A DNA stretch of 64,000 nt. Source: Streptacidiphilus jeojiense. GTDB lineage: Bacteria; Actinomycetota; Actinomycetes; Streptomycetales; Streptomycetaceae. Position numbers and translations under genes: made by a program. Shown in pieces: positions 37,389-45,408 of the stretch (positions are counted from its first letter, which is position 1; each line of letters opens with the position of its first letter). Where the stretch lies: the NCBI RefSeq assembly GCF_000719095.1, contig NZ_JOEH01000019.1, positions 1 to 64,000 on the forward strand, written 5' to 3'. Under the pieces are notes generated by a model. That model had not been told where the DNA came from and searched no databases. It saw only the letters and a program-made list of their open reading frames with translations.

Positions 37389-37634
37389 ATGACAGCTCTG
37401 CACTGGCGGACGGCGCGCGAACTGCGCCTGATCGCCAAGATCATCCCTGATCCGCACAATCCGGGAGAGTGCCTGGACCGCCTCGCCGACGTCCGCGTCG
37501 CCGCGAGCGGATCCGTGCTCTACGTGGACACCCAGGCGACCGGGCAGGACGAGCGGGGAGCACCGCCGGGGGCGGGAGACCCGGAGGTCTATGCGATACC
37601 CAGCTCCTCGGTGATCTTCCTGGCCTTCCGCTAG
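37389..37634 (+). CDS. Small hypothetical protein
   Basis: An 81-aa reading frame, MTALHWRTARELRL at the start and SSSVIFLAFR at the end. The N-terminal third is basic and helical-looking, the rest could form beta strands. I recognise no family. An upstream in-frame start at 37326 is possible but would cross the hairpin at 37323-37352. It converges on the His-rich gene with six bases between the stops, which supports both being real. Confidence 0.5.
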   Translation: MTALHWRTARELRLIAKIIPDPHNPGECLDRLADVRVAASGSVLYVDTQATGQDERGAPPGAGDPEVYAIPSSSVIFLAFR

Positions 37635-37640
37635 GGGCGG

Positions 37641-37913
37641 CTACTCCCCCGTGTCGGCACCCCAGAAGCCCGGTCCGCCGCCGACCCAGGCCACCGCCTC
37701 GGACTGGGCCACGTCGATGTCCTCCAGCCCCGCTCTGCGGGCGAACTCCTCGACGTCGGCCAGGTTGTAGGCCTTCCCCACCACGGTGCCGAGGATCTCG
37801 ACGCCGCGGTAGGGCGGGCGTGTCGTCATGGTCGGCGGGTGGACCACGATGTGGGCGCCGTGGCCGCCATGACCGCCGTGACCGCTGTGCTCGGTGCTGT
37901 CGGTGTGGTTCAT
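37641..37913 (-). CDS. Small protein with His/Gly-rich N-terminus
   Basis: A 90-aa protein (93 if the ATG at 37922 is used). Residues 1-22 hold six histidines spaced by glycines (HSGHGGHGGHGAHIVVH), a likely metal-binding arm. The rest (RGVEILGTVVGKAYNLADVEEF, then an acidic C-terminus) looks like a small folded domain of unknown family. The gene diverges from a small membrane protein gene at 38037. A role in Ni, Cu or Zn handling is only a guess. Confidence 0.6.
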   Translation of the reverse strand: MNHTDSTEHSGHGGHGGHGAHIVVHPPTMTTRPPYRGVEILGTVVGKAYNLADVEEFARRAGLEDIDVAQSEAVAWVGGGPGFWGADTGE

Positions 37914-38036
37914 GCGTTCCATCCTGCCGCCCGCGCCCGCCGAAAGCGCGTCAATGAACCGCTGACTTCCCGGCCGCGTACCCCTCGGTGGACCGCCGAT
38001 CCCGGTGGGGGCGGCCGATGCGGAGCGGAGTGGCTC

Positions 38037-38240
38037 ATGTGGGTACGTGGAGTCGGCGGGGTACTGCTGATCGCCCTGGGGGCGGTCTGGGTCGCCCAGG
38101 GGACGGGAGCGGTGCACGGTTCGACGATGAGCGGCCACAGCCAGTACGCGGCGCTCGGGGTGCTCGTGATCCTGGCGGGGGTCGCACTGCTCGGATGGGC
38201 CTGGCGGGTCCGGGCAGGCCGGTCCCGCGGCGGTCGCTGA
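38037..38240 (+). CDS. Small two-helix membrane protein
   Basis: A 67-aa protein with two hydrophobic helices (about 5-22 and 38-57), a short loop with HGSTMSGHS, and a basic Arg/Gly-rich C-terminus. Similar small proteins (AQG...GS.MtGhs pattern) are common in actinobacteria, function unknown. The ATG at 38037 is preferred to the upstream frame because it precedes the first helix directly. Its stop lies inside a terminator stem. Confidence 0.65.
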   Translation: MWVRGVGGVLLIALGAVWVAQGTGAVHGSTMSGHSQYAALGVLVILAGVALLGWAWRVRAGRSRGGR

Positions 38241-38250
38241 CCGCCGCGGG
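38224..38250 (+). terminator. Terminator overlapping the stop of the small membrane gene
   Basis: Perfect 12-bp arms (38224-38235 with 38239-38250) and a three-base loop. The TGA stop of the small membrane gene is in the loop and first base of the right arm. Confidence 0.7.
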
Positions 38251-38272
38251 GCCGTACCCCGACCGTGACCGG

Positions 38273-38331
38273 TCGGTCCTGCCCGTCGGGTCATGCCGGT
38301 CGGGTCCTGCCGATCGGGTCCTGCCGATCGG
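38273..38331. repeat. Four degenerate tandem copies of a 14-bp unit
   Basis: Units of TCGGGTCCTGCCGA type start at 38273 (13 bases, shortened), 38286, 38300 and 38314, followed by a partial fifth. The array lies just downstream of the phosphatase stop codon on the minus strand. Confidence 0.8.
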
Positions 38332-38337
38332 CCGGGG

Positions 38338-39489
38338 TCAGCCGACCAGGAGCCGGGAGCGCAGCTCGGCGAGGGTCCGGGTGTCCAGGTCCAGGCCCTG
38401 CTTCAGGTAGGAGCCGAAGGAGCCGTACTGCTGCTGCACCTCGGTGAAGCCGCTGTTCAGGTAGGTCGGGTCGACCGCCAGCAGCGGCTTGTAGATCGCC
38501 GCGTAGGCGGCCGGCAGCGCGGCCAGGGTGGCGGCGTTGGACGCGGCGTTGTAGTCGTTGCTGGCCAGGTAGTCGGCCATCACCGTCTGCGTCGGCACGC
38601 CCAGCGCGGTGAGCAGCGCGGCGCTGGCCCAGCCGGTGCGGTCCTTGCCAGCGCTGCAGTGGTAGACCACGTTCAGGTCGCGGCCGTCGGCGATGCCGGA
38701 CAGCACGGCGTGGTACGCGGTCTGCGCCGACGCCGAGTCGACCATGGTGACCTCGGCCTGCTGCATGATCTGCACGGACTCGGCGGCGCTGGTCGAGCTG
38801 AAGGAACCGGTGTTCGCGGCGCCCAGGACGTTCTCCCTGATGTCCTTCGCCCCGGCCGGCACCTGGTCCGGCGCGGCCGCCACCTCGGAGTCGGTGCGCA
38901 GGTCGTAGACGGTGTGGATGCCGAGCCGCTGCAGCTCGGCCAAGTCGGCCTGGGTGAGCTTGGACATGTCGCCGGACCGGTAGACGACGCCCATCTTCAC
39001 CCAGGAGCCGTCGGCGGTGCGGTAGCCGCCGGCGTCGCGGAAGTTGGGCGCGGAGGCCAGGTGCAGGCTGCGGTCGGCCAGGGTGAGGCCCTCGCCCCGG
39101 CTGGGGACCAGCCGGAACCACTGGCGGTCGGCGCTGCCGGCCACCGTGACGGTGACGCTGTCGGTGCCCTTGCCGTGGGCGACCGTGTGGCGGTAGTCGA
39201 TGTGCTGCTGGGTGCTGCCGGTGTAGACGGTGACGTGGTCCAGGCCGGTCGCGGCCCAGCTGATGGTGTAGCTGCCGTCGCTGTTGCGGGTGACCGTGGC
39301 GGCGGTGAAGGGGATGGGGTGCGCGGCGCCGGGGCGGGCCCAGGCCGGGGACTGCGTGTGGTGCGCGCCGGTGGCCGCTTCGGCCCCGGTGGCGGCCGAG
39401 GCGACCGCGCCGAGGGCGAGGGCCGAAGCCAGGACGATCCGGCCGACGGGACGGGCGGAACGGTGATTGCGCAGGTGGGGGGTGGTCAT
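38338..39489 (-). CDS. Secreted tyrosine-protein phosphatase (Y_phosphatase3 type)
   Basis: A 383-aa exported enzyme. Residues 1-40 form a signal peptide (basic HLRNHRSARPVGR, then a hydrophobic core, AEAATGA cleavage region). An Ig/fibronectin-like beta domain (about 45-130) precedes the phosphatase domain, which has the RDAGGY motif (151-156) and the catalytic P-loop HCSAGKDRTG (277-286, Cys278). Such proteins act on phosphotyrosine or phosphoinositides; a secreted one may work on the surface or on a host. The ATG at 39489 is set by the signal peptide; the longer frame crosses the cold-shock pseudogene. Confidence 0.88.
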   Translation of the reverse strand: MTTPHLRNHRSARPVGRIVLASALALGAVASAATGAEAATGAHHTQSPAWARPGAAHPIPFTAATVTRNSDGSYTISWAATGLDHVTVYTGSTQQHIDYRHTVAHGKGTDSVTVTVAGSADRQWFRLVPSRGEGLTLADRSLHLASAPNFRDAGGYRTADGSWVKMGVVYRSGDMSKLTQADLAELQRLGIHTVYDLRTDSEVAAAPDQVPAGAKDIRENVLGAANTGSFSSTSAAESVQIMQQAEVTMVDSASAQTAYHAVLSGIADGRDLNVVYHCSAGKDRTGWASAALLTALGVPTQTVMADYLASNDYNAASNAATLAALPAAYAAIYKPLLAVDPTYLNSGFTEVQQQYGSFGSYLKQGLDLDTRTLAELRSRLLVG

Positions 39490-39612
39490 GGCACGGGACG
39501 GTAGTGCTGACACGTGTACCTGCCGAGGTCCGCGAAGCAACCGGGAGGTGGCTGCGGAACGACATCCTGGCGCCGGGGCGTCGGGACGCCGGCAGCCTGG
39601 CCCGATGCCGCC

Positions 39613-39661
39613 GAACCCCGAACCCCGAACGCGGAACGCGGAACGCGGAACGCCGAACGCC
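39613..39661. repeat. Seven tandem 7-bp units
   Basis: Seven consecutive GAACCCC/GAACGCG/GAACGCC units from 39613. The last unit runs into the terminator of the cold-shock copy. This is a microsatellite-like array, likely variable. Confidence 0.85.
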
Positions 39662-39692
39662 CCGCACCGGAGGAACCGGTGCGGGGCGTTCG
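39654..39692 (-). terminator. Terminator downstream of the cold-shock pseudogene
   Basis: Perfect 17-bp stem (39654-39670 with 39676-39692) with a five-base loop, 46 bases beyond the stop of the minus-strand cold-shock remnant. It is kept even though the gene is broken. Confidence 0.8.
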
Positions 39693-39737
39693 CTGGTCTT
39701 TCGCGGTCGGGGCCGACGACCCCGGGAGCGGAGGACC

Positions 39738-39938
39738 TTACAGCGGGCGGATGTTCTCGGCCTGCGGGCCCTTCTGGCCCTGCGTGACGTCGAACTCGAC
39801 CTTCTGGCCCTCGAGGAGCTCGCGGAAGCCCTGGGCGTTGATGTTGGAGTAGTGGGCGAAGACGTCGGCGCCGCCGCCGTCCTGCTCGATGAAGCCGAAG
39901 CCCTTTTCGGCGTGGCGTACAAACGTCGAGAACCACGA
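39738..39938 (-). pseudogene. 5'-truncated cold-shock protein gene
   Basis: The minus strand encodes a cold-shock domain nearly the same as that at 40266: [21 protein letters not shown] onward, ending ENIRPL and TAA. The N-terminal part is broken. After the WF pair the normal N is replaced by STFVRH (a 15-base in-frame gain), and two TAG codons stand directly before the W codon (39939-39944). No ATG, GTG or TTG lies in frame between these stops and KGFGF. The usual MA(T/S)GTVK start and the leader of the functional gene are missing. It is a remnant of an inverted duplication. Confidence 0.85.
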
Positions 39939-40469
<531 letters not shown>

Positions 40470-40485
40470 CGATCGCCGCGCGTCG

Positions 40486-40519
40486 AGGACGCCCCCGCAC
40501 TCCGGTGCGGGGGCGTCCT
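40486..40519 (+). terminator. Terminator after the cold-shock gene
   Basis: Perfect 15-bp stem (40486-40500 with 40505-40519) with a TCCG tetraloop, followed by TTGCGTTT. Confidence 0.85.
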
Positions 40520-40562
40520 TGCGTTTCGCTGCCACTCCCTCACTGCTGCTCCCCGGCGGCTG

Positions 40563-40664
40563 CTACGGCTTGCGGTAGTTCAGTCCGCCGATGAGGAAGT
40601 ACACCAGTCCGGCGAAGATCACGATGACCGCCAGGGAGAAGCCCAGAATCTCCAGGACCACCAT
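40563..40664 (-). CDS. 33-residue single-helix membrane peptide
   Basis: MVVLEILGFSLAVI at the start, one hydrophobic helix covering about residues 3-27, then NYRKP. The basic end should face the cytoplasm. The ATG at 40664 has AAAGGGG six bases upstream. Third codon positions are mostly G/C, as in real genes here. It lies between the cold-shock gene and the MFS gene and is too short for usual gene finders. Function unknown. Confidence 0.55.
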   Translation of the reverse strand: MVVLEILGFSLAVIVIFAGLVYFLIGGLNYRKP

Positions 40665-40706
40665 GGCCTGCCCCTTTCGTCCAGATTCGCCCCCCTGGCG
40701 GCGACG

Positions 40707-41945
40707 CTATGCGAAAAGGGACGAACCGGCCAGCCGGTCGGACCCTGCCGCTCCCGCCGCGTCCGTTTCCGCCTCCGCGTCAGCCTCCTCCGCCGCACGG
40801 GCGGTCCTACGCTCCAGCGCGGACGAGAGCACGGCCAGACCCAGCGCGGCGACGGCGAAGGCGGCGCCGACCCAGTTCGGCGCGGTGTAGCCGAGGCCCG
40901 CCGAGATCACCAGGCCGCCGACCCAGGCGGCCAGGGCGTTGCCGAGGTTGAAGGCGCCGATGTTGAGGGCCGAGGCCAGCGTGGGCGCCCCCGCCGCCTG
41001 GTCCAGCACCCGCTTCTGCAGCGGCGGCACGGTCGCGAAGCCCAGGGCGCCGATCAGGAAGACGGTGACCGTGGCCGCGACCTTGTCGTGCGCGGTCACC
41101 GTGAACAGCGCCAGCACCACGGCCAGCGCGCCGAGGGCGACATAGAGCATCCGCATCAGCGAGCGGTCCGCGTAGCGGCCGCCGACCAGGTTCCCCACCA
41201 CCATGCCCAGGCCGAACAGGGCCATCAGCCAGGTCACCGAACCGTCGGCGAAGCCGGCCACCCCGGTCATCATCGGTGCCACATAGGTGATCGCGGCGAA
41301 CACCCCGCCGAAGCCCAGCACGGTCATCGCCATCGCCAGCAGCACCTGCGGATTGCGCAGCACGGCGAGCTCGTGGCGCAGCCGCACCTCCGCGGAGCGC
41401 GACTGGTCCGGGACCAGCCGGGCCACCCCGATCAGGCCGATCACACCGAGGCCGGCGATGAACAGGAAGGTGGCCCGCCAGCCGAGGTGCTGTCCGACCA
41501 GGGTCCCGAGCGGTACGCCGACCACATTGGCGACGGTCAGCCCGGTGAACATCATGGCGATGGCGCCGGCCTTCTTCTGCGGCGCCACCAGGTCGGCGGC
41601 GACCACCGAGCCGATGCCGAAGAAGGCTCCGTGGGCCATCGAGGCGACGATCCGACCGACCAGCATCACCCCGAAGGCCGGGGCCAGCGCGGAGACGGTG
41701 TTGCCGACGATGAACAGGCCCATCAGCAGCATCAGCATCCGCTTGCGCGGTATCCGGGTGCCCAGCACGGTCATCAGCGGCGCACCGGCCACCACGCCCA
41801 GCGCATAGCCGGTGACCAGCAGGCCCGCGGTGGGGACGGAGACACCGAAGGAGTCACCGATCTGCGGCAGCAGCCCCATGACCACGAATTCGGTGGTGCC
41901 GATGCCGAAGGCCCCGATGGCCAGGGCGAGGAGTGCGAGAGGCAT
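40707..41945 (-). CDS. MFS transporter (AraJ/Cmx-like DHA1 drug or sugar efflux)
   Basis: A 412-aa protein with 12 hydrophobic segments. It starts PLALLALAIGAFGIGTTEFVVMGLL, the signature of the AraJ/YdhP/chloramphenicol-resistance DHA1 group, with motif A-like GTRIPRKRML after helix 2. The C-terminal 35 residues are an Ala/Glu-rich tail. The ATG at 41945 fits the first helix. It diverges from a MarR gene across a 125-base region with direct repeats, a typical regulator-pump pair. Confidence 0.88.
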   Translation of the reverse strand: MPLALLALAIGAFGIGTTEFVVMGLLPQIGDSFGVSVPTAGLLVTGYALGVVAGAPLMTVLGTRIPRKRMLMLLMGLFIVGNTVSALAPAFGVMLVGRIVASMAHGAFFGIGSVVAADLVAPQKKAGAIAMMFTGLTVANVVGVPLGTLVGQHLGWRATFLFIAGLGVIGLIGVARLVPDQSRSAEVRLRHELAVLRNPQVLLAMAMTVLGFGGVFAAITYVAPMMTGVAGFADGSVTWLMALFGLGMVVGNLVGGRYADRSLMRMLYVALGALAVVLALFTVTAHDKVAATVTVFLIGALGFATVPPLQKRVLDQAAGAPTLASALNIGAFNLGNALAAWVGGLVISAGLGYTAPNWVGAAFAVAALGLAVLSSALERRTARAAEEADAEAETDAAGAAGSDRLAGSSLFA

Positions 41946-42011
41946 GGATGCGCCTTCCGGGGAGTGCGGGCTTCCAGGGGTGCGGAAGCTGGGTACGAAC
42001 TCCGAGGTTAG

Positions 42012-42046
42012 TTGCAAGCGCTGGCTATTTGCAAACGCTGGTTATT
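42012..42046. promoter_or_regulatory. Direct repeats in the MFS/MarR divergent promoter
   Basis: Two 18-base copies of TTGCAA(G/A)CGCTGG(C/T)TATT at 42012-42029 and 42029-42046, followed by a further TTGCAG. The stretch covers the region just before both genes. It is a likely MarR operator. Confidence 0.6.
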
Positions 42047-42070
42047 GCAGCGGTGCCGTACCATCGAGGC

Positions 42071-42532
42071 ATGACCGCCACAGACCCAGAACTCACAGCG
42101 CTGGCCCAGGGCTGGTGCGCCCTCTCGCTGCTGCACGGACGGATCGAGTCGCACATCGAGCAGGCCCTGCAGGCCGGGCACGACCTCAGCGTCCGGGAGT
42201 ACTCGCTGCTGGACGTGCTCAGCCGGCAGCACAACGGCACCGGCGGCCATCTGCGGATGTCCCAGGTCGCCGAGGCCGTGGTGCTCAGCCAGAGCGCCAC
42301 CACCCGGCTGGTCTCCCGGCTGGAGGACCGCGGGCTGCTGTCCCGCTACCTCTGCCCCACCGACCGGCGCGGCATCTACACCGATGTCACCGAGGCCGGG
42401 CTGGCGCTGCTGGAGCAGGCGCGCCCGACCAATGAGCGCACCCTGCGGGAGGCCCTGGACGCCGCCGCGCAGAACCCGGAGCTGGCGCCGCTGGTGCGCG
42501 CCGTCAGCTCACTGCACGCGGTGCACGCCTAG
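42071..42532 (+). CDS. MarR-family transcriptional regulator
   Basis: A 153-aa winged-helix regulator. The recognition region reads LRMSQVAEAVVLSQSATTRLVSRLEDRGLL (about 61-91), and the wing YLCPTDRRGIYTDVTEAG (94-111) contains the DxR motif of the family. It probably represses the divergent MFS gene and itself. The ATG at 42071 is favoured, as the upstream frame crosses the operator repeats. Confidence 0.92.
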   Translation: MTATDPELTALAQGWCALSLLHGRIESHIEQALQAGHDLSVREYSLLDVLSRQHNGTGGHLRMSQVAEAVVLSQSATTRLVSRLEDRGLLSRYLCPTDRRGIYTDVTEAGLALLEQARPTNERTLREALDAAAQNPELAPLVRAVSSLHAVHA

Positions 42533-42540
42533 GCACTCCC

Positions 42541-42585
42541 CCGGCGCCGCGCGCTGGGCGCCGGGGTGGGCCGGCGCCGCGCGCT
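42541..42585. repeat. 15-bp direct repeat at the end of the LAL-type gene
   Basis: CCGGCGCCGCGCGCT occurs at 42541-42555 and again at 42571-42585. The second copy overlaps the stop codon of the LAL-type gene. The first copy begins eight bases after the MarR stop codon. Confidence 0.8.
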
Positions 42586-45277
42586 ACTCCTCGTCCAGCG
42601 CGCGGCGGGCGTACTCGCCGAGCTCGTCGGCCCCGCAGGACTCGGCCAGCTCGACCGCGGCGCGGAACTGCTCGGCCGCGTCCTTGCCGCGGCCCTCCGC
42701 GAGCAGCGCCGTCGCCAGGTCGACCAGCGCCCGGGTGTGCTCGTACGGGGCGGAGCAGTGTTCGAACCGGTCCACGGACCTGCGCAGCAGGTCGATCCTG
42801 GCCTCGCCCGACTCGGCGAACTCGGCCGCCGCGCGCAGCGCCGTGCCGACGGCGGAGTCGGTGCCGAACCGTTCCGCCCGGACCAGCTGGTCCGCGGCCA
42901 GCGAGCGGGCCAGGTCCAGGTCTCCCAGCATGCCGTGGGCCTGGGCCAGCGCCCGCTGCCAGCCGCACCAGCCCGGGTTGCTCATCTCGCGACGGTCCAA
43001 CCGCTCGCCGGCGGCCGTCAGTTCGGCCACCGCGCCCTCGGCGTCGCCGAGGGCGATCAGCAGTCCGCCGCGCACCGTCTGCGAGTCGGGGAACACCACC
43101 GCTGCCGAGTAGGGGGCCTGGAAGCGGTAGCGCTCGGCGAGCTGCCGGGCCTCCTCCAGCTTGCCCCGCGCCATCAGCACCGCGGCCAGCGTCCCCACCG
43201 CGAACCAGTGCACCGGCACGCCCTCGCCGCCGACCCGGTTGGCGATCGACAGGCCCTCGCGGGCGCTGCGCTCGGCGTCGACCAGGCTGCCGCTGCGGAA
43301 GCGGATGTAGCCCAGGATGGTGTGGCCGAAGGCGAGGTGGGCCCCGCGCCAGCCGGCCTCCTCGTACTCCGCGATGCCCTTGGCGAAGAGCTCCTCGGCA
43401 CGGTCCGGGAGGTCCGCGAACATGTACACCAGCGAGGCCAGGGTGGGTACTTCGAAGGCCCACTCCTGGTCGGTCCAGCTGAGGCCCTGCTCCTGGGCGA
43501 GATCGGCGTAGTGGATGGCGGTGGCCACCGGCTCGCCGCGGACCACGGCGTCCCAGGCGCGCAGCCCGAAGACGTAGCGCTCGGCGGTGCCGATGGTCTG
43601 CTCGCCGCGTTCCAGCAGCAGTGCCAGGTCGGCCAGGCGTTCGGAGCGGGCCGCCGAGCCCTCCTCGGCGGCGTCGAAGGCGCACCACATGAAGTTCCAG
43701 ACCAGCAGCCGCAGCCGGGTCTGGTCGGAGACCGCCAGCGCGGCCGCCTCGGCGGTGGTCCGGGACGCCTCCAGCAGGCTGTTGCTGTGCGCGAGCGACT
43801 GCGCCAGCCGGACCGTGATGCCCTCGTGCAGCTGGTCGGGCAGCTGCGGCTGCTCCAGCGCGGCCCGCAGGTGGCCGACGGTCTGCGCCGGGTCGTAGAG
43901 CAGGGTCGAGCAGCCGAGCTCGAACAGCACCTCGGCCCGCTGGGCCGGCGACGGGGGCTCCCGCAGCGCCCTGGCCAGGCAGCGCTGCGCCGTCTCCGGC
44001 GCCCCGGCCTGCATGAACGCCCGGGCCGCCGAGCGCAGTTGCTCCACCACCGCGGAGTCGCCCTGGGCCGGGATCTCCAGCCAGTGCCGGGCCGCGGTGA
44101 TCGGGCCCTTGCCGGCGCCGAGCACCACCCAGCCGGCCCGGCCGTGCATGGCGGTGCGCAGGTCCTCCGGGATGCCCCGGTAGACCGAGGTGGCGACCAG
44201 CGGGTGGATGAACTCCAGGATCTGATGGCCGGTCAGGATGCGGGCCGCGCGCAGCCGGTCAGCCGCCTCGGCGGCGTCGGCCGGGGTCAGCGAGGCGGTC
44301 GCGGCGGCGAGTTCCAGCGGGGTGTGGATGCCCAGCACGGACACCGCCCAGGCCAGCCGCACCGAGGAGGCGCCGAGCCGCTCCAGCCGGGCGACCAGTC
44401 CGGTGCCCTTGGTGGCCGCGGCCACCTCGCGCAGCAGCGGGCAGGACTCCTCGACCGCGGCCAGCCCGCGCTCCTGGGCCTTGGCCAGCAGTTCGACCGT
44501 CTCGAAGGGGTTGCCCCCGGTCACCGCCCACACCTCGCGGCAGAAGGCGTCCTCGACCCGGACCGGCGGGCTGCCGAACATCCGGCGCACCAGCGCCGCC
44601 ACCGCGTCCGGGGTGAGTGCGGTCAGACCCAGCGGAGTGGCGCCGTTGGCACCGGCCATGGTGCGGAAGGAGGCCGGACTGTCCGGGAGTTCGTCCGGGC
44701 GGTAGGCGGTGACCAGCAGCACCGGCAGTCCGTCGACCCGGCTGGCGAAGGAGGCCAGCCAGCTCAGCGACTCCGCGTCGGCCCAGTGCGCGTCGTCCAC
44801 CACCAGGACCAGCGGCCCCCGGGAGACCGCCAGGTTGGTGACCACCCAGTCCAGGCCGTCCCGGACGCCCTGCGGGTCCGGCTGCGCCGCGGCCGACTCC
44901 TCGTCCTCCTGTGCCAGGCCGATGGCCGGGCCGACGATGTCGTTCCAGCCGCCGAGCAGCTCGCGCTGCTCCTCCTCGCCGAGGCCGGCCAGCAGCGGCT
45001 TCAGCAGGGCTCGGACCACGTGGAAGGCCGACAGCTGCTCCTGCTCCCCGCCACGGGCCGCCAGCACCAGCAGCCCCCGCGCGGCCGCCTCCTCGCGGAC
45101 CGCGGCGAGCAGGCTGGTCTTGCCGAGTCCTGCGGCACCGGTGTAGACGAGCAGCCGCTCGCCCGGCCGTGCCGGAACCGCCCTGGCCGCCAGGCTGTCC
45201 AGCGCGCCACGGGCGGCGTCGAGTTCGGCGTCACGTTCCAGCAGTACGCCGCCACCTGCATGCTTCTGCTCCGCCAC
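42584..45277 (-). CDS. LAL-type AAA ATPase regulator lacking its LuxR helix-turn-helix
   Basis: An 897-aa protein of the large LuxR/MalT-like (LAL) type. It has a Walker A GAAGLGKTS (47-55), Walker B LVLVVDDAHWAD (156-167), a winged-helix-like linker and a long tetratricopeptide-like helical region to the end. Normal LAL proteins add a LuxR HTH of about 65 residues after a segment like RRALDxLGARPRRP; here the protein stops at YARRALDEE. The DNA beyond the TAG shows no HTH in any frame before the MarR gene. The protein can bind ATP and a ligand but not DNA by itself. The ATG at 45277 gives MAEQKHAGGG. Confidence 0.85.
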   Translation of the reverse strand: MAEQKHAGGGVLLERDAELDAARGALDSLAARAVPARPGERLLVYTGAAGLGKTSLLAAVREEAAARGLLVLAARGGEQEQLSAFHVVRALLKPLLAGLGEEEQRELLGGWNDIVGPAIGLAQEDEESAAAQPDPQGVRDGLDWVVTNLAVSRGPLVLVVDDAHWADAESLSWLASFASRVDGLPVLLVTAYRPDELPDSPASFRTMAGANGATPLGLTALTPDAVAALVRRMFGSPPVRVEDAFCREVWAVTGGNPFETVELLAKAQERGLAAVEESCPLLREVAAATKGTGLVARLERLGASSVRLAWAVSVLGIHTPLELAAATASLTPADAAEAADRLRAARILTGHQILEFIHPLVATSVYRGIPEDLRTAMHGRAGWVVLGAGKGPITAARHWLEIPAQGDSAVVEQLRSAARAFMQAGAPETAQRCLARALREPPSPAQRAEVLFELGCSTLLYDPAQTVGHLRAALEQPQLPDQLHEGITVRLAQSLAHSNSLLEASRTTAEAAALAVSDQTRLRLLVWNFMWCAFDAAEEGSAARSERLADLALLLERGEQTIGTAERYVFGLRAWDAVVRGEPVATAIHYADLAQEQGLSWTDQEWAFEVPTLASLVYMFADLPDRAEELFAKGIAEYEEAGWRGAHLAFGHTILGYIRFRSGSLVDAERSAREGLSIANRVGGEGVPVHWFAVGTLAAVLMARGKLEEARQLAERYRFQAPYSAAVVFPDSQTVRGGLLIALGDAEGAVAELTAAGERLDRREMSNPGWCGWQRALAQAHGMLGDLDLARSLAADQLVRAERFGTDSAVGTALRAAAEFAESGEARIDLLRRSVDRFEHCSAPYEHTRALVDLATALLAEGRGKDAAEQFRAAVELAESCGADELGEYARRALDEE

Positions 45278-45305
45278 GGGTCGAGCCTAGCGCCAACGCG
45301 CCTGA

Positions 45306-45333
45306 CGGGCGGGCTCCTTGCGGAACCCGCCCG
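45306..45333 (-). terminator. Terminator after terC
   Basis: Eight-base arms CGGGCGGG and CCCGCCCG with an inner TCC/GGA pairing, in the gap between terC and the LAL gene, both on the minus strand. Confidence 0.6.
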
Positions 45334-45408
45334 CCACCGTCCTGCAGAGATTTTTGACGCTCCGTCACCAACTCTCCACAAACGGAGCGCCGAAGTCGCT
45401 GCTCGGGG

